From Cyclobacteriaceae bacterium (lineage in GTDB: Bacteria; Bacteroidota; Bacteroidia; Cytophagales; Cyclobacteriaceae), in the NCBI GenBank assembly GCA_028285685.1, contig JANQOR010000040.1:1-64000 (forward strand): DNA of 64,000 bases. Reading direction: 5' to 3'. The position numbers and the translations under genes were made by a program. The stretch's first letter is position 1. Each line of letters begins with the position of its first letter. The notes under the pieces were generated by a model, which saw nothing but the letters and a program-made list of their open reading frames with translations, searched no databases and was not told the origin of the DNA. Shown here piece by piece: positions 51,105 through 58,735 of this stretch.

Positions 51105-53083
51105 AAGATCCACGACTTTTTACTATCCCAATTTTTGTTTGCCTTTCATTTCATTTGAGCAGTCAAAGTAAGGTCGACCGAATTGTTGAAAAATATCAAT
51201 CGTACAAACAAGATAATCCCTTTGAATACTCTTATCTGAGTACAGATAAAAACCTTTACTACAGTGGTGGTCAGGTCAAATTCTGTGTTGCTGTACTCGA
51301 TCAATATTTAATGCCATCTCAGTTGAGCGAAATTGTATACCTGGAATTGATTCACCAGAAAAGTGTATATAGAAAGAAGTTTGTGTTCAAGCTCAAAGGT
51401 GGAATTAAGAATGGTCGCATTACTATTCCCCTTGATATTCCAACAGGAAATTATCAGCTGATTGCCTACACACATTTTATGAGGAACTTTCCTTTGGCTG
51501 AGGCTGCTCATAGAGCTTCCATCTATATTCAAAATACGCTTGAGCCTCCCCAGGCAGTTGTCGGCACCGTTTTTCCAGCTAAAATGGATTACGAGGGGGA
51601 GGAATTCGCTATCCATGTGGGTGAAACCAATTCCAAAGTTTTGTTTGAGTTTATTTCTCCTTTTGATCAACCGGTTGATGCCTATTTCGTCAGCGAGGGT
51701 TATCGTTCTATTCAGTTTGTCGGAAAGATTAGGTTGAAAACAGGGAAGACTGACCTTTCCATTGATAAGGCGCTACTCAAAGGGAATTTTCAAAGGGTCA
51801 TTTTACTAAGTGAGAAACTAGATGTGCTGAGCGCCAGACCGTACTATCTTCACAGTTTTGGCGGACGTGTCCCATACGGTGATTCAGGCCTAACGAGATC
51901 AACTCAAGAAAATCTACTAGGTAAAATTGAGGCTTCGAATTCTACAGCAGGCGACTCACTTAACCTCTTTAGAAGGATCTATAAGTTGTTCTACAGGATA
52001 CCTTCAGAGGTCACCATTGACCATTTTGGGTTTGACGAGCTTACATCCACGTCCACGCTGCTGAACTACTCAAACTATTCTAAAAGGGAGTGGAAAGAGA
52101 TAATGACAAATGATAATCAAGGTCAAAAATTCGACTATTTACCTGAAAAGAATATTCATCTTAGAGGTACTATTTCGGGAGATCGCAGCAAACTGGATGG
52201 GGCCAATTTATCCGTTCACTTTTTTCAAGACGATTTAGATCTGATGGCACCACTGGACGTGACAGGTACTTTTGACATTGAAATCATCTGGACACTTGGG
52301 AACAATTCCATTTTCAGCTCGATCGTTGACAAAGCGGGAGAAGATATTTCAGATGCTTATTCAATCACCTTTGAATCATTCGATCCGATCAACTATTCAT
52401 CGCATCCACAACAGTATCTTAACACCGCCTGGACTGACAGCCTGATTGCTGAACAAAAGGAATTCAACTATGTGCTGTCGACCTTCAATGAAAATGGAGG
52501 TTCTGGTTCCTTCGTTGATGAAATCGAGGAAGTCGAAAGAGTGGTCAGTGTAGATGACTACAGAAACATTACAAGTTTTGAAGATTTCATAAGGGAGGCT
52601 GTGATAAATGTCACAGTGGTAAAAAGAGATGGAGCAAGGTCATTAAATATCTATCATGATATCAACGGATCTTTCGGTGCTCCTCAGATGATCATCCTCA
52701 ATGATCTCGTTTTAAAGGAAAGCACTCCATTGTTCGACATACCGATCGAAATTTTGGAATCTGTAAACGTTGTAATTGATCGTGATCATCTGGCAAAATT
52801 GGGAGCAACTTTTGCCGGGGGAATCCTGCGAGTGGTGACCAGTCAACCTGTTGCAGTGCCCGACGAATATTTAAATGATAAGTTCGGTTCGGTTTCTGGT
52901 TTTTATCGAACCACTGGCAAGAATGAACTGGCAAACCGATTTAACCCTTCCAGCCTCTTGCATCTGCTTACTGAAGAAGGAGTCACTTCCTTTGCCGAAC
53001 AGGTTGAACTTGATGTAAAACCTCACCTTGAATTATTTCAGAAGGACGGGACCTACCACTATGTCTATAGTTTGAAAGAGTAG
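51101..53083 (+). CDS. Secreted macroglobulin-like protein with plug-like C-terminus
   Basis: The 660-residue protein overlaps the DUF4249 gene by 4 bp and has a signal peptide (ending LSSQSK). The N-terminal part (EYSYLSTDKNLYYSGGQVKFCVAVLD, then NGRITIPLDIPTGNYQLIAYTHFMRNFP) reads like an MG2 macroglobulin domain. Near the C-terminus, PQMIILNDLVLKESTPLFDI..EILESVNVVIDRDHLAKLGATFAGGILRVVT follows the pattern of a TonB plug end without a barrel. The likeness to the macroglobulin-plug protein at 40276 is in architecture only. It should act outside the cytoplasm together with the receptor and DUF4249 protein, perhaps capping or handling the ligand. No enzymatic motif is visible. Confidence 0.8.
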   Translation: MKDPRLFTIPIFVCLSFHLSSQSKVDRIVEKYQSYKQDNPFEYSYLSTDKNLYYSGGQVKFCVAVLDQYLMPSQLSEIVYLELIHQKSVYRKKFVFKLKGGIKNGRITIPLDIPTGNYQLIAYTHFMRNFPLAEAAHRASIYIQNTLEPPQAVVGTVFPAKMDYEGEEFAIHVGETNSKVLFEFISPFDQPVDAYFVSEGYRSIQFVGKIRLKTGKTDLSIDKALLKGNFQRVILLSEKLDVLSARPYYLHSFGGRVPYGDSGLTRSTQENLLGKIEASNSTAGDSLNLFRRIYKLFYRIPSEVTIDHFGFDELTSTSTLLNYSNYSKREWKEIMTNDNQGQKFDYLPEKNIHLRGTISGDRSKLDGANLSVHFFQDDLDLMAPLDVTGTFDIEIIWTLGNNSIFSSIVDKAGEDISDAYSITFESFDPINYSSHPQQYLNTAWTDSLIAEQKEFNYVLSTFNENGGSGSFVDEIEEVERVVSVDDYRNITSFEDFIREAVINVTVVKRDGARSLNIYHDINGSFGAPQMIILNDLVLKESTPLFDIPIEILESVNVVIDRDHLAKLGATFAGGILRVVTSQPVAVPDEYLNDKFGSVSGFYRTTGKNELANRFNPSSLLHLLTEEGVTSFAEQVELDVKPHLELFQKDGTYHYVYSLKE

Positions 53084-53290
53084 AGGACAGGTCGGGTAAG
53101 TCCCAGATTGTCATTTACCAGTTCAGCTGCCTCAGGCTGACAACGTCCTAACTTCTCAATATACAACCATATTTTCCTTATGAAATGACCAACATCACCA
53201 AACATCCGCCAAAATGCCAATTTTAGATTTTTTGCGACCATTTGTAGAATAATTTTTCGTCGGTGAGAGTTGCCTAGAATTTTTGCTTCA

Positions 53291-54577
53291 ATGCAAGAAA
53301 TTAGGTCAGTAGGTTTTGTTTGTGTGATGGTCGGGGCAGCTCTGACGAGCTGCTCCGAATCATCCATCATAGGGGAAGACTTTGTGGGTGAGGAAAGCTT
53401 TAGTCTTTTGTATATCGACACGGTAACTGTTCCGATTTCCACTACAAAGTTTGATTCTCTGATCACAAGTCAAAGTGGAAACCTGTTAATTGGAAATAAC
53501 TCAAACGCGAACCTAGGTACCATTTTAGCTGACGCATTTTTTTTACTTGACAAGACAGAAGGGGTGATCTCGATAGGAGACGGTCTGAAGTATGACTCGA
53601 TTACACTGAACTTGCCGATGGATGGGTATACCAATTATCTGGGGGAATCCGGGGTCTATAGGACCATCCTGGTTGAACAATTAACTGAGGAGCTAACAAG
53701 ACTTGATGATTTCGCGCTATACAACAATTCCGTCGTAGAGGGTGTGGATGATGACCTGGAGCTGTTAGGAGAAAAGGAGTTTCTCTTCACTGAGGATCGC
53801 ATTCGAAATCTGGAAATAAGTCTTGATTATCAATGGGGTCTCAAATTGTTTGATGCACTTAGGAATAATATTGAATTGCTAACGGCAGATCATGAATTTA
53901 AGGAACACCTCAAAGGGTTTCGCATAAGCTTTGCTGAAGAAGACACCCCGTTTATAGGCCTAAGAGCAGACAGCGTCTCCTTGACGATTCATACGTCTGA
54001 CAACTTCACGACTCCACCGGAGAGTATCTCCTATGAATTTGATGTTGGATTCTCGCCTTATTTCACCAGGATAGATCAAAAGAACGTTCCAGAGGCTTTT
54101 TCCGGAGTTATGGGCCTCGAAGATGAGATATCATCTGATCAAACAGGTAACCTCTCATTAATAGCAAGTGGTCTTGGCTATGCAGTTAAACTTGATCTGG
54201 ATCCCATCAGGAATTCATTTTTACTTATAGAAGATGCTCTGATGGTTTCAACGATCTTGGAAATGCAATGGCTGGAGGCTGGAGAAAATCAGCACCTGCC
54301 GGACACATTGCAAGCAAACTTGGTAGATGAGTCTTTCATTGACATAGCGGGGGAAACGCTGTACATGCATCTAACTAAGGAGGACGATTTTGAAAGGAAC
54401 CGTTTCTACTCAATGGACATGACGTCAATCGTTGATTTGCTTCTTTCCTTGCCACAGGAAGAAAAGTATTTTCTGCTATTAACACTAAAAGATTTTAACA
54501 CAACCATAACCACTGTCCTGCTTGCCGACCAATCTTTTGACAGTCACTTAAAAATCTATACAGTTTCAAATAATTAA
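53291..54577 (+). CDS. DUF4270 lipoprotein
   Basis: The ATG at 53291 gives a lipoprotein signal with Cys21 in the lipobox LTSC; a TTG seven codons earlier is less likely. The mature ~407 residues fit DUF4270: an early IGEDFV..ESFSLLYIDTVTVPISTTKFDSLITSQSGNLLIGN segment (IGNYSDP-like position), a central domain, and LLVDLSFDSHLKIYTVSN-like strand pattern at the end. Members are found in outer membrane-linked operons of Bacteroidota and their role is unknown. It heads an operon with a kelch lipoprotein (3-bp gap) and a barrel-like protein. Confidence 0.85.
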   Translation: MQEIRSVGFVCVMVGAALTSCSESSIIGEDFVGEESFSLLYIDTVTVPISTTKFDSLITSQSGNLLIGNNSNANLGTILADAFFLLDKTEGVISIGDGLKYDSITLNLPMDGYTNYLGESGVYRTILVEQLTEELTRLDDFALYNNSVVEGVDDDLELLGEKEFLFTEDRIRNLEISLDYQWGLKLFDALRNNIELLTADHEFKEHLKGFRISFAEEDTPFIGLRADSVSLTIHTSDNFTTPPESISYEFDVGFSPYFTRIDQKNVPEAFSGVMGLEDEISSDQTGNLSLIASGLGYAVKLDLDPIRNSFLLIEDALMVSTILEMQWLEAGENQHLPDTLQANLVDESFIDIAGETLYMHLTKEDDFERNRFYSMDMTSIVDLLLSLPQEEKYFLLLTLKDFNTTITTVLLADQSFDSHLKIYTVSNN

Positions 54578-54580
54578 TTC

Positions 54581-55585
54581 ATGAAAAGGCACTTAAAACT
54601 AGTAGTTGTAATGGCATTTGCACTTGCCTCTTGCACCGAGGACATATCCGAAGATAGCACAAATGGTAACTGGATCAAGTATTCAGATTATGAAGGAAAC
54701 ACACGCTCAGGAGCGGTAGGCTTTACGATTGGAGAATTTGCCTATGTTGGGCTCGGCACGGACGGAGAAGATTATCTGACCGATTTTTGGAGGTACGATC
54801 CGTCCAGAAATTTCTGGGAGCAAATGACCCCTTTTCCTGGAACTGGCAGAATATCCGCCATTGGTTTAAGTATTAATGGTAAAGGTTACGTTGGAACAGG
54901 TTTTAACGCGGATCTTGAGGTTGAGGAACTGGATGATTTTTGGGAATATGATCCGATTGCTAATTCCTGGACGCAAAGAGCTCGCTTCCAAGGAGGTGCC
55001 AGGTATTCGGCTGTAGCATTCACTGTTCTTGGAAAAGGGTATGTCGGGACAGGGTTTGATGGAAGCTACCTAAAGGACTTCTGGAGCTACGATCCAACCT
55101 CCGATTCATGGTCTCAAACAGTCAGTCTTTTTGGTTCGAAGCGAGAAGGTGCAGTTGCATTCGTTGTTGATGATGTGGCCTATGTTGGGGCGGGTATAAA
55201 TAATGGACAGTTTTTATATGATTTCTGGTCTTTCGTTCCGGAATCTAACTCATGGAATGATCTGTCATTGACGGATGACGATGATACGTATGATGAATTC
55301 ATTGCTGCAATGGGACGGCAAGATGCAGTAGCTATAGCCCTGGATGGTATCGCATACATTGCGACCGGCCTGGCAGGCTCATATTCTTCGGCAGTCTTTT
55401 CATACAATCCTTCGACCAATCGTTGGAGCGATGACTGGACTAGCTTCGAGGGAACATCGCGTGGAGAAGCTGTTTCTTTTGTAATCAATAACAAAGGCTA
55501 CATAGTGTGTGGTCGAAGCGCAAGCCTGCGGCATGATGACATTTGGGGATTTGAACCGGACGAGGAGTATGAGGAATTCGATTAA
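54581..55585 (+). CDS. Kelch-repeat (galactose oxidase-like) lipoprotein
   Basis: The 334-residue protein has a lipobox LASC (Cys18). It then has about six kelch blades with the repeat R.GAVGFTIGEFAYVGLG...DFWRYDPSRNFWEQM; copies begin near residues 45, 97, 147, 196, 250 and 300. A six-blade propeller fits the length. The copper-binding residues of galactose oxidase are not evident, so it is probably a binding protein. It follows the DUF4270 gene by 3 bp and overlaps the next gene by 17 bp, so the three products are likely to work together at the outer membrane. Confidence 0.9.
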   Translation: MKRHLKLVVVMAFALASCTEDISEDSTNGNWIKYSDYEGNTRSGAVGFTIGEFAYVGLGTDGEDYLTDFWRYDPSRNFWEQMTPFPGTGRISAIGLSINGKGYVGTGFNADLEVEELDDFWEYDPIANSWTQRARFQGGARYSAVAFTVLGKGYVGTGFDGSYLKDFWSYDPTSDSWSQTVSLFGSKREGAVAFVVDDVAYVGAGINNGQFLYDFWSFVPESNSWNDLSLTDDDDTYDEFIAAMGRQDAVAIALDGIAYIATGLAGSYSSAVFSYNPSTNRWSDDWTSFEGTSRGEAVSFVINNKGYIVCGRSASLRHDDIWGFEPDEEYEEFD

Positions 55586-56795
55586 TACGACTTGTGTCTT
55601 ATTGATTCTTTGCGGCTGTACACCTCTTTACTCTCAGTCAATTTCCGGCTCGGCCTACAACATTTTCGGTGTTGGATCACTCGATCAGTTTGGGCTGCTT
55701 CCCTTTCAGAGTATGGGGAATGCCGGAATCGGTTCAATCTCTGAAGAAAGTGTAAACCTGAAAAACCCAGCTTCCCTCAGTGCGGTTAAAGGACCCAACC
55801 AAATATTTGACATTGGGGTTTCGTACACATCTTTAAATCAACAATCATTAAGTGAGACTTTCAGTACCACCCACGGCGGACTCAATGGGCTTAACTACTG
55901 GTTTAGGGCAAGCGATAAGCTGTCTCTGAGTTTTGGTATTTCAAAGTTTAGCGATGCGACCTTTGACATCCTGGATTTTAATGTCGGCTCATCAGATCTG
56001 GACACCTACAGCGCCAGGTTCATAGGAGAGGGCGGGCTTTCTAATCTTTACGTCGCAGCTGGATATCAAGTAACCAAAAACTTGAGCCTCGGAATACGAA
56101 ATAGTGTGCTCTCCGGAAGTCAATCATTGAGCGAATATTTGGTGCTGGACCTAATTGGTTCGCAAATCACGATCGTTCAAGACCGAAGGTTTGTCAAAGC
56201 CGTCCCCGACGTTGGGTTGCAATATAAAACGATGATTGCTCCGGATAAATTTGCAATTCTCGGAGTTGTGTACCGTCCGAATAGCTTGGTGAGCTACAAG
56301 GATGAGACGATCATGATCAACAGTAGTCAAGACAGTTTGGAGAAGATCGGCGAACGTGACTACCACATCCCAGAAAAGATCGGTGTTGGAATTGGTTTTA
56401 AATTTCCTCGGTGGGAGCTCAATGCTGATTTCGAATCAGAGCGATGGAGCACAAACGAAAGAGAAGAGAGTTATCTGTACAAAGATCGAACCCTTATTTC
56501 AGTTGGAGCGACCTACCAAAAAAACAGATTTTCCAATAACTACTTTGACAGGATGGCCTTTCGAGCTGGTGTTAGCTTTCAATCAAACTACGTAATAGTA
56601 AATCAGATTAACTACTGGAATCAATTATATACATTCGGTTTCGGGTTACCTTTTAGCAGAGGCATGATCAACCTTGGGTACCAGTACGCAACTGTGGGAA
56701 CGAACCTTAATAACTTGGTAAAGGAAAAGTCTCACACTTTTTCACTCAGCTTCACATTTAAGGATATATGGTTCAGACGTGGAGTATATCGATAA
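55569..56795 (+). CDS. Outer membrane beta-barrel protein (PorV/FadL-like)
   Basis: The ATG at 55569 gives the signal peptide (MRNSINTTCVLLILCGCTPLYSQS) and a 17-bp overlap with the kelch gene; the longer frame adds 20 residues. The mature ~385 residues show the plan of FadL/PorV-type proteins: an N-terminal SAYNIFGVGSLDQFGLLPFQSMGNAGIGSISEESVNLKNPASLS, then strands (LSLSFGISKF, LYVAAGYQVTKNLSLGIRNSVLSG, WELNADFESERWS, MINLGYQYATVG), ending LSFTFKDIWFRRG. PorV is a type IX secretion component, but I would not assign that role here. Convergent with the LytTR regulator after 9 bp. Confidence 0.85.
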   Translation: MRNSINTTCVLLILCGCTPLYSQSISGSAYNIFGVGSLDQFGLLPFQSMGNAGIGSISEESVNLKNPASLSAVKGPNQIFDIGVSYTSLNQQSLSETFSTTHGGLNGLNYWFRASDKLSLSFGISKFSDATFDILDFNVGSSDLDTYSARFIGEGGLSNLYVAAGYQVTKNLSLGIRNSVLSGSQSLSEYLVLDLIGSQITIVQDRRFVKAVPDVGLQYKTMIAPDKFAILGVVYRPNSLVSYKDETIMINSSQDSLEKIGERDYHIPEKIGVGIGFKFPRWELNADFESERWSTNEREESYLYKDRTLISVGATYQKNRFSNNYFDRMAFRAGVSFQSNYVIVNQINYWNQLYTFGFGLPFSRGMINLGYQYATVGTNLNNLVKEKSHTFSLSFTFKDIWFRRGVYR

Positions 56796-56804
56796 TCCAA
56801 TCAC

Positions 56805-57497
56805 CTATATTTCCGACAGGAACTTCTTGGCCGAGGACCGGTAATTCTTACCTATCGGAATTTTGTGATCGCTAATTTCAACTGATACTCCCTCAAAGGC
56901 CCTGACAAAATGCTTGTTTATAATGAAAGATTTATGAATTCGGATAAATTGAGGAGGTAGCGTCGCTTCGAGACTTTTGAGAGCTACGAGCTCCATCAAT
57001 TTTTCACCACTAGATAAATGATAACGGGCATATTCACGCATTCCTTCAATAAATAATATATCGTTTGGCTGGATTCGATAGGTTTTATGATCGGCCTGAA
57101 TAAGTAAAGTAGGTTCCAGAGGAATTGCTTGAATAGGTTTCGTTCCTAGTCGGCTCTTAACCTTATTTACAGCCGTAAGAAAGCGGTCAAATGGAAAGGG
57201 TTTTACAAGATAGTCAACAATATCAAGCTCGTAACCCTCGATTGCGTACTCTGAGTATGCTGTAGTAATTATTATGAATGGCTTGACAGTAAGGGTTCTT
57301 AGGAAGCTAAGACCGTTCATATCACTCATTTCTATGTCGGTGAAAAGAAGATCCACATTGGTCCAGGATACGTCGTGCACCTCTAAAGGTCCCTTGTACG
57401 TGCCTACAAGCTCAAGGTCATGTACCTTGGCTATGAAATTGGCAAGTAGCTCCCTTGCGGGCTGCTCATCCTCTATTACAACGCAATTAACACTCAT
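56805..57497 (-). CDS. LytTR-family response regulator
   Basis: The 230-residue regulator has a receiver domain with phospho-acceptor Asp54 (LLFTDIEMSDMNGLSF), the acidic pair Glu9-Asp10, Thr in ITTAYSEYAIEGYELDIVDYLVKPF and the conserved Lys in that segment. A LytTR DNA-binding domain follows (about 130-228, YRIQPNDILFIEGMREYARYHLSSGEKL, FIRIHKSFIINKHFV). It overlaps its sensor kinase gene by 11 bp. LytTR proteins bind pairs of short repeated sites; TTATTGA repeats lie in the region upstream of the divergent TonB receptor gene. Confidence 0.95.
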   Translation of the reverse strand: MSVNCVVIEDEQPARELLANFIAKVHDLELVGTYKGPLEVHDVSWTNVDLLFTDIEMSDMNGLSFLRTLTVKPFIIITTAYSEYAIEGYELDIVDYLVKPFPFDRFLTAVNKVKSRLGTKPIQAIPLEPTLLIQADHKTYRIQPNDILFIEGMREYARYHLSSGEKLMELVALKSLEATLPPQFIRIHKSFIINKHFVRAFEGVSVEISDHKIPIGKNYRSSAKKFLSEI

Positions 57498-58566
57498 TAT
57501 TCACTTCCAATTCTAGCTTGACATCAAACTCCTTGGTGTCACTCTTTATTTCGAGCTTATACATGTCCCCATAAATTAGGTCAAGCCTTTTTCTTACGTT
57601 TTCGATTCCTATCCCGTTATTTTTCCCCGTTTCTATCACCTGTGTACTCGCAAAACGTTCGTTATCCGGGATGCTGTTTTTCACCCGAAATCTCAATTTT
57701 CTGCTTATCACCTGGATCGAGATCCTAATCCATCCATCGTTGTCCTGGTCTATCTTGCTATGCTTGTAGCTATTCTCTACGAACGGCATCAGTAGTAGTG
57801 GACTGATCTTCACATCAGACCCGTCGTACATGAATTCCACTTTTTCGTTCCCAGGGTCCTTTATTCGTTGAAGTTCAATGTAATTCTCGATGTGCTTCAC
57901 CTCCCTTGACAACTGCACCTTCGTTTCATCAAAATCATAGATAATATAACGAAGCATTTCTGAGAGTTTTATAATGACAGAGCCCACCTTGTCCGACTTG
58001 TTGATGGCAAGAGAGTAAATATTGTTGAGTGCATTGAAAAGGAAATGTGGATTGATCTGTGATTTCAGAAAGTTAAGTTCCTGGTGAAGGAGTTCTGCCT
58101 TTACCGACGCAACTTCCAGTTCTTTCTCCCTTGCCCGTTCCTGGAACCTGATTAGGCTGGAAATGAGGATGCCAATAAATGAAAAAAGTGTGATGGGGAT
58201 GTTTCGGGCAGCTTTGAAGCCAACAGGTCTGCCACTCCAATTTGCTGGCCCAAACTGGCTAAACCGTTCGGTGTTCATCAGCACCGAATTTGCAGCATCG
58301 CCAACGACGAAAACTGCTCCAAGTAAAGATACAAGAGAAAGTAAGTACAGCCACTTCATGCCTTTGAAGCTAAGTTTGGGTATAAGAACCAGATAGTTGA
58401 GGTAAAATGCAGATGCCAAGATGCCTACCATGGTAGCCCTGTAGAGAAGGAGGCTCTCGACAAAAGGGGGAATTGGCATAATCCAGAATAGAACAGCGAT
58501 CGTTATCCACGCCACTGAATGGATCATCAGCTTGTTAAATACAATGATACTCTTGGCCACGTTCAA
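57487..58566 (-). CDS. LytS-type sensor histidine kinase
   Basis: The 359-residue protein has four membrane helices (about 12-34, 40-62, 70-90, 122-140). A short coiled coil (about 142-165) leads to the His_kinase domain with phospho-acceptor His174 in KSQINPHFLFNALNNIYSLA, then a HATPase domain (LLLMPFVENSYKHSK; NNGIGIENVRKRLDLIYG). This is the usual partner type of LytTR regulators, and the regulator gene overlaps its end by 11 bp. The sensor part is membrane-embedded without a large periplasmic domain, so it probably senses membrane state or a lipophilic signal. It is divergent from the TonB receptor operon at 58736. Confidence 0.95.
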   Translation of the reverse strand: MNVAKSIIVFNKLMIHSVAWITIAVLFWIMPIPPFVESLLLYRATMVGILASAFYLNYLVLIPKLSFKGMKWLYLLSLVSLLGAVFVVGDAANSVLMNTERFSQFGPANWSGRPVGFKAARNIPITLFSFIGILISSLIRFQERAREKELEVASVKAELLHQELNFLKSQINPHFLFNALNNIYSLAINKSDKVGSVIIKLSEMLRYIIYDFDETKVQLSREVKHIENYIELQRIKDPGNEKVEFMYDGSDVKISPLLLMPFVENSYKHSKIDQDNDGWIRISIQVISRKLRFRVKNSIPDNERFASTQVIETGKNNGIGIENVRKRLDLIYGDMYKLEIKSDTKEFDVKLELEVNNEC

Positions 58567-58593
58567 AGTTAGCCATATTGCTAGCGCAAAGGA

Positions 58594-58706
58594 TCAATAA
58601 CCTATGAACGGGTGTGCTATTTCAACGAATGCAGCATTTAACTCAATAATCGAAAGAACCCACCCTTATTGAGATTCAAGTGCCATTTATTGAAAAGATT
58701 TTCAAT
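58594..58706. promoter_or_regulatory. Repeated TTATTGA sites and ATTGAAAA dyad
   Basis: The heptamer TTATTGA or its complement occurs four times: 58594-58600 (-), 58643-58649 (-), 58667-58673 (+) and 58687-58693 (+). The last runs into a perfect 8-bp dyad, ATTGAAAA-GA-TTTTCAAT (58689-58706). The sites fill the gap between the LytS gene and the TonB receptor operon, and are candidate binding sites for the LytTR regulator or another local regulator. Confidence 0.4.
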
Positions 58707-58735
58707 CATGAAGGTCATAAAAAAGCTTTGTTTTT

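Noticed and set aside
51308-51670. 120-codon minus-strand frame
   Set aside because: It lies opposite the macroglobulin-like gene with no start context or family likeness.
53084-53290. Nested short inverted repeats (AGGAC/GTCCT and TTGTC/GACAA) as a structured RNA
   Set aside because: The arms are only 5 bp and the inner pairs compete for the same bases, so the fold is not convincing.
55569-56795. Assigning the PorV-like barrel to type IX secretion
   Set aside because: No other type IX component and no protein with a recognisable C-terminal secretion domain is found in the window, and FadL/PorV likeness alone is not specific.
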